Shown here: positions 51,816 through 60,491 of the stretch, one piece after another
Numbering within the stretch: position 1 is the stretch's first letter
Layout: each line of letters opens with the position of its first letter
Origin: Streptosporangium carneum
GTDB taxonomy: Bacteria; Actinomycetota; Actinomycetes; Streptosporangiales; Streptosporangiaceae
Length of the DNA: 64,000 nt
Assembly: GCF_027922005.1 (NCBI RefSeq)
Contig: NZ_BSEV01000009.1
Location: forward strand, 270,860 to 334,859
Direction of reading: 5' to 3'
The notes under the pieces: generated by a model
The model's input: only the letters and a program-made list of their open reading frames with translations
Database searches by the model: none
What the model was told of the DNA's origin: nothing
Translations under genes and position numbers: made by a program

Positions 51816-52835
51816 TCAGGCGGGCCTGTGGGCGACCACGAGGGTGTCGTCGTCGCCGAGCGGGCGATCCTCGACCGAGACGAACCCGGCCGCCTCCGCG
51901 TGCTCCCGCAGCTCGGCCACGGTGTACTCGGAGCCGCCGTCGGTGACCAGCAGCATGTCCAGACTGATCACCAGGTTCTCGACACGGCTGGACTCCCGGT
52001 CGAGCATGCGGTCGTAGACCAGCAGCACGCCTCCGGGGTTGACGCTCTGGAAGGCCTTCTCCACCAGGAACCTCCGCTGCTCCCGGTCCCAGTCGTGCAG
52101 CACGTGCCCGAGGACGACGATGTCCGCCGACGGCAGCGGGTCGCTGAAGAAGCTGCCGCCGTGGAAGGACACCTTGCCGGTCAGTTCCTGTTCCGCCACC
52201 TTCTCGTCGAAGAAGGGGGCCATCTGCGGCAGGTCGAACACCGCGCCGGAAAGGTGCGGGCAGGCCTTGACGATCTGTGACGCCAGGGCGCCCCGGCAGC
52301 CGCCGACGTCGAGCACGGACTGGTAGCCGGACCAGCCCTCGTAGGCGTCGATCAGCTGCGGGCCGAGCACGCGCGTCAGGGCGTCCATCGAGCCGATGAA
52401 CTGGGCGAGCACCTCGGGGGTGTTGACCACCGCGTCGAAGTCGCTTCCCGACTGGGGCTTCCCGGTGCGCAGGGCCTCCGACAGCCTGCCCCACGCCGGG
52501 TACAGGTTGCGGTTGGAGCGCTCGATGAACCCGCCGATGTAGGAGTCCGCGCCGCGCACCAGGTGGCGCTCGGCCCCCGGGCCGTTGCTGTAGCGGCCTT
52601 CGCGCGACTCCAGCAGGTCCAGCTCGACGAGCAGGTCGAGCCAGTCGGACAACCCCCGGCCGTGCAGCCCGAGGCGGTCGCGGATTTCCGCCACGTCGGC
52701 CGCGCCGCCGTGCAGCGTGGTGAAAAGGCCGAGTTCCACCGCGGTCAACAACGCCTTGGCGTCGCAGAAGGAGTTCGCCAACCGTAGGATTCCGGCTGGA
52801 CGGCTGGTGTCCGTGGGAATGCTCGTCACTTGCAC
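51816..52835 (-). CDS. SAM-dependent O-methyltransferase (family 2)
   Basis: A 339-residue methyltransferase with the same layout as its neighbour: GILRLANSFCDAKALLTAVELGLF at the start, VLDVGGCRGALASQI near 173, FDLPQMAPFF, HGGSFF and LGHVLHDWDREQ. The pair faces tail to tail and probably arose by duplication, so the product likely has two or more O-methyl groups. Regiochemistry cannot be read from sequence. Confidence 0.9.
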   Translation of the reverse strand: MQVTSIPTDTSRPAGILRLANSFCDAKALLTAVELGLFTTLHGGAADVAEIRDRLGLHGRGLSDWLDLLVELDLLESREGRYSNGPGAERHLVRGADSYIGGFIERSNRNLYPAWGRLSEALRTGKPQSGSDFDAVVNTPEVLAQFIGSMDALTRVLGPQLIDAYEGWSGYQSVLDVGGCRGALASQIVKACPHLSGAVFDLPQMAPFFDEKVAEQELTGKVSFHGGSFFSDPLPSADIVVLGHVLHDWDREQRRFLVEKAFQSVNPGGVLLVYDRMLDRESSRVENLVISLDMLLVTDGGSEYTVAELREHAEAAGFVSVEDRPLGDDDTLVVAHRPA

Positions 52836-52842
52836 GGCTCCT

Positions 52843-54090
52843 TTAAGTCCGGGGGAGGTTTCCCTCTGTCAGGTCGATCTTCCGCATGGACCATTTAGCG
52901 ATTTTCAGCGACATTTCTGTTGCTTCAGTCGCGTATTTGACCATTTCCCGCTGATATTCGGCCACGGCGTCCGGCAGCGACCGCTCACCGCGCGTCACCG
53001 AGGCCAGCGCGCGGCACAGCGAGGCCGCGTCGCGCAGCGCGGTGTTGGCCCCGACCCCGCCGGTCGGCGGCATCGTGTGCGCCGCGTCGCCGAGCGGGAT
53101 CACGTCGCCCGGCTCCCAGGGCTCGACGGGCGTCGTGACGCGCAGCGCCAGCGGGTAGGTCTCCGCCGCCTCGGCGTGGGCGAACACGCCGCGCAGGTCC
53201 GGGTGCCAGTCCGTGGTGCGCTCGAGCACGAGGTCGCGGAGCTCCTCGCCGGTCATGGCGAAGAACGCGCTGTCGGGCAGCCTGAGGACGTCCCGGTGCA
53301 CGCTGAACACCGACATGTAGTAGTCCTCGGTCTCGTCGAACTCCAGGCCTGGCCACAGCCGCTCGGCGGCCTTTCTCGGCGGTGTGCGGAAGACCATGGG
53401 CATCAGCGCGAGGCGCAGGCCGTTCGAGCCCGTCACGTTGACGAACCGGTCGCGCAGCACCTCGGGCAGCCCGGCCTCGATCGCGCCCGCCCTCGGGGTG
53501 CGGGACAGGATCGCGCGCACCCCCAGGTCGAGGGCACGGTAGGCGGGCCGCGACTGGGCGCGCACCTGGGAGTTCGCGCCGTCCGCCGCCACCAGCACGT
53601 CGCCGGTGTCCGAGCCGCCGCCGGCGAAGTGCGCCACGACCTTTCCGCCCGCCCGCTCGAAGTGGGTGAACCGTTCGCCGAAGCGCACGACCCCGTCGAG
53701 GCCGGCGAGCAGGATGCGGCGCAGCGTCACCCGGTCGACCGCGTCCACCTTGTCCGGCGCGTCGCCGCGCGAATCGTCGAACTCGGGGGCCCACTGCGGG
53801 GTGAGCCGCTCGTCGTAGGCCGCCAGCCCCTGCTCGTGCCGCACGTTGGACGTCGCGGTGAGCAGGTCCTGCGCCCGGTGGGGCAGGCACTCCCGCAGCG
53901 CCCGCTCTCCCTCGGGGCTGATCCGCAGCCGGTATCCCTGCATCCGTCCCCTGGGGGAGTCGTCGCGCTCGTACACGACGACGTCGTCGACTCCGGCCCG
54001 CCTCAGTCCCTGGGCCAGGGACAGTCCGCCGACGCCTCCGCCGATGACGATGATCCGCAGCGGTCTTGCCCGGTCGCGAGGGGTGTTCAT
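52843..54090 (-). CDS. FAD-dependent monooxygenase
   Basis: A protein of about 415 residues of the class A flavoprotein monooxygenase group: IIVIGGGVGGLSLAQGLRRAG at residues 12-32, VLVAADGANSQVRAQS (DG motif) and IPLGDAAHTMPPTGGVGANTALRDA for FAD. It starts at an ATG at 54090; the run upstream adds unconserved residues. It is related in pattern to the gene at 21716. Likely another oxygenation step on the polyketide. Confidence 0.88.
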   Translation of the reverse strand: MNTPRDRARPLRIIVIGGGVGGLSLAQGLRRAGVDDVVVYERDDSPRGRMQGYRLRISPEGERALRECLPHRAQDLLTATSNVRHEQGLAAYDERLTPQWAPEFDDSRGDAPDKVDAVDRVTLRRILLAGLDGVVRFGERFTHFERAGGKVVAHFAGGGSDTGDVLVAADGANSQVRAQSRPAYRALDLGVRAILSRTPRAGAIEAGLPEVLRDRFVNVTGSNGLRLALMPMVFRTPPRKAAERLWPGLEFDETEDYYMSVFSVHRDVLRLPDSAFFAMTGEELRDLVLERTTDWHPDLRGVFAHAEAAETYPLALRVTTPVEPWEPGDVIPLGDAAHTMPPTGGVGANTALRDAASLCRALASVTRGERSLPDAVAEYQREMVKYATEATEMSLKIAKWSMRKIDLTEGNLPRT

Positions 54091-54103
54091 CGGGTCCTCC
54101 GAG

Positions 54104-54961
54104 TCAGCGCAGCACCACGTCGGCGATCCGGTCGAGGTGGCCGGGGTCGGCCGTGCACGACAGCAGCAGCAGCTCGTCACAGCCGTTGGCCGCGTAGCCG
54201 TCCACCACGTCGCGCAGCCTGTCCTCCTCCGTGACGGCCCCGGCGGCGAGGTGCTCCGCCATCTTGCCCATGTACGCGTAGTAGCTCAGCATGTGCTCGG
54301 TCGCGTGCTCCTTGCCGTCGGGGCCGAGCGACACGTAGCAGTTGGCGCCCATCCTGGGGGAGCCCGTACGGCCCTCCTCCGCCCACAGCTCCTTGAACCT
54401 CGTGACCAGTTCCGGATACTTGTGCGGCGGGCCACCCGGCGAGATCCAGCCGATTCCGTACCTCGCGGCCCGGCGGAGACCGGCGGGGGAGTGGCCGCCC
54501 GCCCAGATCGGGATGTCGCCGTTGACGGGGCGCGGACCGACGCCCGGCACCGGGCCCTGTCCCCGCCACACCTGCCTGATCTCCTCGATCGTCGAGTCCA
54601 GACGCCGGCCGCGCGTGCCGTACTCGGTTCCGGTCGCGGCGTAGTCGTCCTCGCGCATCCCGGCGGAGACGCCGACGACGAGCCTGCCGCCGGAGAGACG
54701 GTCCAGGCTGGCGAGCTGCTTGGCGAGCTCCACGGCGCTCGGCCGGTAGGCGGCCAGCAGGATCGCGGTGACCAGCTTGATCCGCTCGGTGACCGCGGCC
54801 GCGGCGGAGAGCGCGACGATGCTGTCGTAGTTGTCGTAGACCACCCGGTCGACCACCGTCAGGCTGTGGAATCCGAGGCGGTCCGCGCGGCGCGCGAACT
54901 CGATCAACTGGCTGCCGTCGGCACCGGGCACGGTGGTGGGCAGGCAGACTCCGATGTCCAT
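54104..54961 (-). CDS. LLM-class F420-dependent oxidoreductase
   Basis: A 285-residue luciferase-like TIM-barrel protein: MDIGVCLPTTVPGADGSQL at the start, LDRLSGGRLVVGVSAGMREDDY near 100 and IPIWAGGHSPAGLRRAARYGIGWIS near 150, the F420-dependent pattern. Reduces or oxidises a C=C or C=O bond, or a flavin-type monooxygenase step. Precedes the FAD monooxygenase on the same strand with a 13-base gap. Confidence 0.87.
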   Translation of the reverse strand: MDIGVCLPTTVPGADGSQLIEFARRADRLGFHSLTVVDRVVYDNYDSIVALSAAAAVTERIKLVTAILLAAYRPSAVELAKQLASLDRLSGGRLVVGVSAGMREDDYAATGTEYGTRGRRLDSTIEEIRQVWRGQGPVPGVGPRPVNGDIPIWAGGHSPAGLRRAARYGIGWISPGGPPHKYPELVTRFKELWAEEGRTGSPRMGANCYVSLGPDGKEHATEHMLSYYAYMGKMAEHLAAGAVTEEDRLRDVVDGYAANGCDELLLLSCTADPGHLDRIADVVLR

Positions 54962-55314
54962 TCCGCTCCTCTTTGGCTCTTTCGGATTCTCGCGTCGGCT
55001 CCTGGGGCCCTCACGGCAGGCGGACTTCCGCGACCGAGGGACGGCCTTCGCCCGGCGCGCCGCGGCGACGCCCCGGCCGCCGGTGTGAGCAAGTGTCCTG
55101 GCCGGCGCTGGGGTCGCGGTCGAGTCACGGTCGAACGGCCCGCGGCTGCGGAAAATCCGTATTCGCGACGCCTGATCCCCGAATTCCAGACGTCGGCGGC
55201 GTTTTATCGAGGGCCGCTCAATGACACCTCGAGCCGTGTTGCCCGCGCATGTCGATTTATTTATGTTCGGCGGGACGCCGGGTGAGAAGTTTCTGTGAAG
55301 AAGGGGGACGGCCC

Positions 55315-56313
55315 GTGAAGCTGGGCGCGATCATAGAATGGATGGACGATCTTTCCGCGTTCCGACGGCAGGTTCGCCTGGCCGACGATCTCGGATATGA
55401 CCTCATCGGGGTCGGCGACACACCGGCCCGCGCATACGAGTTGTACGTCTCGCTCACGGTGGCGGCGCACGAGAGCCGCAACGCCGTCCTGGCGCCGATG
55501 GTCACCACACCCTTTCTCCGTCACCCGGCCGCCACCGCCACCGCGGTCTCCACGCTGCACGAGCTGACGGGCGGCCGCGTCATGCTCGCCCTCGGAAACG
55601 GCGGCAGCACCAGGCGGGTCGTCGGGCGTTCCCCGGTCGGGACGCCGAAGGAGCTGCACGACTACGTCACCGACGTACGGGCGATCCTCGGCGGAGGCTC
55701 GGCCCGTGTCGACGGTTACGACACGGAGCCCCTCGCGCGGGTTCACCCCATGCCGATCTACCTCGCCGCCGACTATCCCAGGAGCCTGCGTCTGGCGGGC
55801 GAGATCGCCGACGGGGTGGTCACGACCGTCGGCATGTCGGCCGAACTCGTCGAGCGGAAGGTGACGACGGTCAGGGAGGCGGCGGAGAAGGCCGGACGCG
55901 ATCCCGAGAAGGTCGAGATCTGGGGGTTCAGCTTCGTCTCCGTCAGGGACACCCCCGCCGAGGCGAACGCCGAGATCGGCGCGGCCCTCGCCTCCGACGT
56001 CGCCCTGCGCCTCAAGGCGCCGCACATGCGCTCGCTCATCCCCCCTCATCTCGTGCCGGCGGTCGAGGAGATGGAACGGCGCTACGACGTCTGGGACTTC
56101 ACCGTCGGGGGCAAGAACGCGCGGCTGCTGGAGGAGCTCGGGCTCGTCGACTTCGCGGCGGGGCTGACCGGTGTGGCCGGGGACGTCTCCGGGGTGGCCG
56201 CCCATCTGCGCCGGTTGGAGTCGCTCGGGGTCTCCGGAGTGCTGGCGGCCCTGCCCGTCCTCGCCGACCCCGACGGAACGCTCCGCGGGCTCCGTCAGGC
56301 GGCGTCCGCCTGA
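55315..56313 (+). CDS. LLM-class F420-dependent oxidoreductase
   Basis: A protein of about 332 residues with the LLM fold: LGAIIEWMDDLSAFRRQVRLADDLGYDLIGVGDTP, LHELTGGRVMLALGNGGSTRRVVG near 90 and PIYLAADYPRSLRLAGEIADGVVTT near 150. It is more distant from the other LLM protein than a simple duplicate. The start is a GTG after AAGGGGGA. Divergent from the 54104 gene, sharing the 55.0-55.3 kb promoter region. Confidence 0.87.
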   Translation: MKLGAIIEWMDDLSAFRRQVRLADDLGYDLIGVGDTPARAYELYVSLTVAAHESRNAVLAPMVTTPFLRHPAATATAVSTLHELTGGRVMLALGNGGSTRRVVGRSPVGTPKELHDYVTDVRAILGGGSARVDGYDTEPLARVHPMPIYLAADYPRSLRLAGEIADGVVTTVGMSAELVERKVTTVREAAEKAGRDPEKVEIWGFSFVSVRDTPAEANAEIGAALASDVALRLKAPHMRSLIPPHLVPAVEEMERRYDVWDFTVGGKNARLLEELGLVDFAAGLTGVAGDVSGVAAHLRRLESLGVSGVLAALPVLADPDGTLRGLRQAASA

Positions 56314-56397
56314 CGCACCCGGCACGAGCGGGCCCATGTCGGCGGCGACGTGGGCCCGCTGCTTCTTCTCTGGCTCGGTTCCCTCGGGGGAGCGTGG

Positions 56398-57810
56398 TCA
56401 GGGGGCGTCGGGAGCCGGGGCCTCGACGGAGCGCAGCCCGAGCCGGGGCCGGGTCACCAGGTACAGGCCGTCGACGGCGTTGGCGGGGTCGAACGGCGAC
56501 TGCCTGATCTCCTGCACCCGGTTGAGGTTGTTCAGGGGGTTGGGGTCGCCGCTCCCCGAGCCGTGCAGGTGCTCCTGGACCAGCCGGTACGCCTGCTCGG
56601 CGTCGTTCAGGTCGGCGACGCCGGTGACGATGCGGTCGAAGGCGGCCTGCAGGTTCAGATGGTCGCGCTCGTCGGAGGTCAGCCGCTGCGCGTTGTAGAA
56701 GTGGTGCTCCTTGCCCCGGTAGCTCTCGTAGAACACCGAGACCAGGACGAGCAGCCGCTGGTAGGCGTGGCGGTAGACGGTCTGGTAGAAGCGCCACGCG
56801 TCCTGCTCGGAGGCCTCGCCGCGCAGGACGCTGGCCAGGCTCGCCGCGCCGAGCATCGCGCTGTAGGTGGCCAGGTGGACGCCGGTGGACAGCAGCGGGT
56901 CCAGGAAACACGCGGCGTCGCCCGCGAGCAGGTAGCCGGGGCCCGCGAAGCTCTCCGAGACGTAGGAGTAGTCCTGCTCGACCTTCATGCCGGTCACCTG
57001 CTCGGCGCCGTCGAGCATGTCGAGGACGGTGGGGCAGCCGGCGAGCGCCTCGTCGTACACCGCCTGGATGTCGCCGTTCAGCCGCCCGCGGCTGTCGTTG
57101 AACAGGTCCCGTCCGGTGACCAGGCCGACGCTGAGCGTCCCGTCGTGGAGGGGGATGGCCCAGAACCACCCGTCCTTGACGGAGCACACGGCGATCGCGC
57201 CCTTCGGTCCCTTGCCGAGCGGCTTGGCGTTCCTCCAGTACGCCCACGCGGCGACGTTGCGGAACACGTCGTGGAACCGGCGGCTCCTGAGATGACGGGT
57301 GGCCAGCAGGCCGCCGCGCCCCGAGGCGTCGATGACGTGGCCGAACCTGATGACGCCGCCGCGGCTCGGGTCCTTGGTCTCGTGCCAGCGGGCCGCGACG
57401 GCGCGGTCGCCGTCGAACTCGACGTCGCGGACGCTCACTCCCTCGACCACCTCGACGCCGAGCTCGCGGGCGTGGTCGAGCAGAAGCTGGTCGAACTCGC
57501 TGCGGACGACCTGCCAGGCGTTGGGGGTGTCGTCGCCCATGTCGCTGAAGAGCACCTCCCACTCCTCGGGGCCCCACTGGAAGAAGGCGCCGCCCTTGGG
57601 CTGGAAGCCGTGCGCCTCGACCTTGTCCCAGACCCCGAGCATCTCGAAGATCGGGCGGCAGGACGGCAGGATCGACTCGCCGATGTGGTAGCGGGGGAAG
57701 CGGTCACGCTCGAGGAGGGTCACCTGGAAGCCCTCCTTGGCCAGGAGACCGGCCGCGGTCGAACCCGCGGGGCCACCGCCGATGATCAAAATCTGGGTCG
57801 ATTCACGCAT
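56398..57810 (-). CDS. Flavin-dependent halogenase
   Basis: A 470-residue FADH2-dependent halogenase of the type that acts on aromatic polyketides and phenols. It has LIIGGGPAGSTAAGLLAKEG at the N-terminus, the catalytic Lys in FQPKGGAFFQWG near 79, and WFWAIPL, the WxWxIP signature, near 197. A loop with YLLAGDAACFLDPLLSTGVHLA binds FAD. It should install chlorine or bromine on the product. ATG at 57810 after GAGG. A flavin reductase is not adjacent. Confidence 0.92.
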   Translation of the reverse strand: MRESTQILIIGGGPAGSTAAGLLAKEGFQVTLLERDRFPRYHIGESILPSCRPIFEMLGVWDKVEAHGFQPKGGAFFQWGPEEWEVLFSDMGDDTPNAWQVVRSEFDQLLLDHARELGVEVVEGVSVRDVEFDGDRAVAARWHETKDPSRGGVIRFGHVIDASGRGGLLATRHLRSRRFHDVFRNVAAWAYWRNAKPLGKGPKGAIAVCSVKDGWFWAIPLHDGTLSVGLVTGRDLFNDSRGRLNGDIQAVYDEALAGCPTVLDMLDGAEQVTGMKVEQDYSYVSESFAGPGYLLAGDAACFLDPLLSTGVHLATYSAMLGAASLASVLRGEASEQDAWRFYQTVYRHAYQRLLVLVSVFYESYRGKEHHFYNAQRLTSDERDHLNLQAAFDRIVTGVADLNDAEQAYRLVQEHLHGSGSGDPNPLNNLNRVQEIRQSPFDPANAVDGLYLVTRPRLGLRSVEAPAPDAP

Positions 57811-57911
57811 GGCCTCATGCTCGCCGTCCGGGTTGGAAAACCGCTCGAGCGCCGTTCGACGGCGCACGACGCGCGGCGCGGGCCCGTTCCGGGCCATGGC
57901 GGGCAAACGCG

Positions 57912-57942
57912 AACAGCCCCTCCCGCACGGGAAGAGGCTGTT
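57912..57942 (-). terminator. Hairpin terminator after the beta-helix gene
   Basis: AACAGCC...GGCTGTT with an inner CTCCC/GGGAAG pairing forms a stem of about 13 bp just past the beta-helix stop codon. On the minus strand the exit contains CTGTTCGCGTTTG. Confidence 0.7.
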
Positions 57943-57959
57943 GGTTCCCGGCAGGAGGA

Positions 57960-59558
57960 CTAGTTCACGCACGGCCCCTGGTAGGCGCCGATGTTCGGCG
58001 CCGTGTCGGGAATCCGGAGACCGAAGAAGTCGCGGCCGCCGTCGTGCGGCACGGCGACGCCCGCGCCCAGGGCCGGGGAGCCGCATTTGAGCCGGAACCC
58101 GAAGACGCTTCTGATCCCGGACACGGCCGGATCGGTGAAGCGGGGATCCGCGGTCACCGCGTGGGCGTCGCCCGGCGGCGGCGTGCTGACGTTGCGGTAG
58201 AGGTTGTGGTCGTAGACCCCCACCGGGTCGGTGATCGTCGAGCCTTGCTGCCTGCCGACGAACGCGTTGTTGCTCACCGTCATCGGGTTGGGATGGAGGG
58301 TTCCGACGAGAGCCTTCGCCGTCGGGCTGTAGACCACGTTGTTGTAGATCTTCACATTGGTCACCGGGACGTCGCAGCCGTTGGCGATGACGGGGATCTC
58401 GAACGTGCCGAGCAGCAGGTCCTTGTCGTTTTTGCTGATGTTGTACCGGATCGTCGCCCCGTCGGAGTTCGTTCCGGAGAACGCGCAGAAGAGCATGAAC
58501 GGACCGCTGTTGTCGTGGCTGTAGTTGTACTGGTAGACGATGTCGGCGTTGCCCGCGTCGACGCTGAAGGCGAAGGACGGCGGGAAGGCCGCCCCGCCCG
58601 TCACCTCGTTGTGCTGGATCACCGCGCGGTCGGAGTTGAACGCGAGGACGCCGGCGTGGGAGGCGCTCGCGCGGCGGCCGAACCCGTTGACGACGTTGAA
58701 CTCGGTGAGCGGGTCCACGCCGTTCTGCACGAGGATGCCGTCCCCGCCCATGTCGGTGAGCCGGTTGGCGTACACCCGCACCTTGGTGATCGGGACGAAC
58801 GTGTTCGTGCCGCCGGGGTACAGGGGGGTGCGGCGGGACCACTGCGACAGGATGCCGATCCCGACGTTGTCGACGCCGGAGACGGTGTTGCGGAACGCCC
58901 TGATGTCGTGGAAGCCGGTGGGCGTGCTCGATCCCGCGGCCTTGAACACGATGCCGCCGCTGTTCTCGAGGTCGGCCTGCAGGCAGTCACAGCCGGGGAC
59001 GTCGTGGACGTTCACGTCGTTGATCACGTAGTGCCTGCCGGTGCCGAAGTCCTCCAGCAGCACGTAGACGCCGATGCGCGGAGTGCCGTCCGCGGGGCCG
59101 GGGTTGGAGACGTCCAGGTGGCTGATCACCCATCCCTGGACGTTGCGCAGGAACACGGCCGCGCGGGCGCCGCCTCCGACGATCGCCGGGCGCGCGCCGA
59201 GGCCGTACGCGCTGAGGGTGATCGGGTCGTCGGCGGTGCCGGATCCCTTCGGCTGCAGGACGCCGTTGCAGGTGGTGCCCCTGCGCAGGAGGATGGAGTC
59301 GCCGGGCTTGAAGGTCACCGTGTTGACGCGGTTGAGGGTCCGCCACGCGGTTCCGGTCGTCGTGCCGGAGGCGGAGTCGTCGCCGGAGGCGCAGTCGAGG
59401 TGGTACCGCCTGCCGATCTGCTGCCCGGACGCGGCCTGCGCGGGGGCTCCGAGCAGGGCGAGCGCGACGGCGAGGCTCGTTCCGGCGGCGATCGCGAGGG
59501 TGCTGAGGGGGCGTGCCCGGTACCACGCGGTGCGAGTCGGGCTCAGGGGGACATCCAT
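57960..59558 (-). CDS. Secreted right-handed parallel beta-helix protein
   Basis: A 532-residue protein with a signal peptide (hydrophobic ...LAVALALLGAPAQAAS, cleavage near 42). The mature part has repeating N-x-V/I turns typical of parallel beta-helices (KVRVYANRL, VIQHNEV, YQYNYSHDN, TIRYNISKNDKD, NVKIYNNVVYS), as in pectate-lyase-like folds, and several Cys. No catalytic Asp/Arg set is evident. Flanked on both sides by strong hairpins, so it is its own transcription unit. Its role in or near a polyketide cluster is unclear. Confidence 0.85.
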   Translation of the reverse strand: MDVPLSPTRTAWYRARPLSTLAIAAGTSLAVALALLGAPAQAASGQQIGRRYHLDCASGDDSASGTTTGTAWRTLNRVNTVTFKPGDSILLRRGTTCNGVLQPKGSGTADDPITLSAYGLGARPAIVGGGARAAVFLRNVQGWVISHLDVSNPGPADGTPRIGVYVLLEDFGTGRHYVINDVNVHDVPGCDCLQADLENSGGIVFKAAGSSTPTGFHDIRAFRNTVSGVDNVGIGILSQWSRRTPLYPGGTNTFVPITKVRVYANRLTDMGGDGILVQNGVDPLTEFNVVNGFGRRASASHAGVLAFNSDRAVIQHNEVTGGAAFPPSFAFSVDAGNADIVYQYNYSHDNSGPFMLFCAFSGTNSDGATIRYNISKNDKDLLLGTFEIPVIANGCDVPVTNVKIYNNVVYSPTAKALVGTLHPNPMTVSNNAFVGRQQGSTITDPVGVYDHNLYRNVSTPPPGDAHAVTADPRFTDPAVSGIRSVFGFRLKCGSPALGAGVAVPHDGGRDFFGLRIPDTAPNIGAYQGPCVN

Positions 59559-59593
59559 GCCGCTTACTCCAAGGGTGTGACTTTGCGCGCAGA

Positions 59594-59639
59594 GACCGGT
59601 GCGGTCCCCCGGCCATGTCGCCGGGGGACCGCACCGGTC
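59594..59639. terminator. Strong 20-bp hairpin
   Basis: A perfect 20-bp stem (59594-59613 with 59620-59639), very GC-rich, lies between the TenA-like gene stop and the beta-helix start. It would terminate transcription of the biosynthetic operon that ends at 59737. Confidence 0.85.
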
Positions 59640-59736
59640 ACCGGATAACGGGTGCTGCTGTGTCGAGTGTTATAGGAAGAGCTCGAGCCGCGCTGGAGAA
59701 ACCGCTGTGAAGTCGTTCTTCACGCTGAGAAGCCGT

Positions 59737-60459
59737 TCACCAAACCATCCATTCCTGGCATTGCCACGCCGCCTCGGCGAACGCCCACTCGTGGCGGGCG
59801 GCCAGCAGAAAGTGCCGGACGAGCCGGTTCCGCTCGTCGGCCGAGCACCGCCCGCCCACCTCGTCGACCACGTTCAGGTACGCCTCGACATAGTCCGGAT
59901 AGCCGTCCCACGGGCAGTACTGCTCGATCCAGCCCGAGTAGCGGGATCCGGGGTCGTGCCGTCTTCTCAGGTCACCGGAGACCTCGAGGTGGAACCAGGT
60001 CATGGGCAGCAGCCCGCCGAGCCCCGAGACGAAGGAGTCGCAGGAGGCGGCGGACATGAAGGAGACGTACGCGTGGACCGCCGGGCCCGGCGGTCCGCCG
60101 CCCGTGCCCGTGCCGCCCGTGCCCGCGACGCCCGGTGTCCCGCCACCGGTCTCCCCGCCGCCCGGTGTCCCGCCGATCGTCTCCGCGAGCCCGGCCAGCT
60201 CGCTGTCCAGCCTGGGCAGCGAGCCGAAGGTGGCACTGGCCGCCGAGCACAGGAGCGCGCCGTGCGCGTCGTGGTCGGCGAGCGCGGCGCAGCGCGCCAT
60301 CGCGCGGGCGTAGGCGGGCACGACGTGCCGGACGTCGTGCTCGGCGAAGTACCGCAACGAGACCGGCGGCAGCGTCCCGTTCCGCAGCCCGTCCCAGAAG
60401 GGGTGCTCCCTGATCCTGGCCAGCACGGGATCGGCGGCCGCCGACAACTCCTCACGCAT
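59737..60459 (-). CDS. TenA-family protein lacking the thiaminase Cys, second copy
   Basis: A 240-residue TenA-fold protein, paralogous to 40798-41466. It keeps the Asp (AEHDVRHVVPAYARAMARCA) and the Glu (RHEWAFAEAAW), but the Cys position is Met153 in LLPMTWFHLEV. A Gly/Thr/Pro-rich insert of about 30 residues (97-126) is absent from the sister protein. It starts at an ATG at 60459 and ends the minus-strand operon that also holds the FAD monooxygenase, ketoreductase and aromatase. Confidence 0.85.
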   Translation of the reverse strand: MREELSAAADPVLARIREHPFWDGLRNGTLPPVSLRYFAEHDVRHVVPAYARAMARCAALADHDAHGALLCSAASATFGSLPRLDSELAGLAETIGGTPGGGETGGGTPGVAGTGGTGTGGGPPGPAVHAYVSFMSAASCDSFVSGLGGLLPMTWFHLEVSGDLRRRHDPGSRYSGWIEQYCPWDGYPDYVEAYLNVVDEVGGRCSADERNRLVRHFLLAARHEWAFAEAAWQCQEWMVW

Positions 60460-60491
60460 CGTCCCCCGCTCCCCGGCCACGGCCACCACGG

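Noticed and set aside
57811-58842. An upstream extension of the halogenase frame into the beta-helix gene.
   Set aside because: The extension is a shadow of the beta-helix gene; the halogenase starts at 57810 with its FAD motif.
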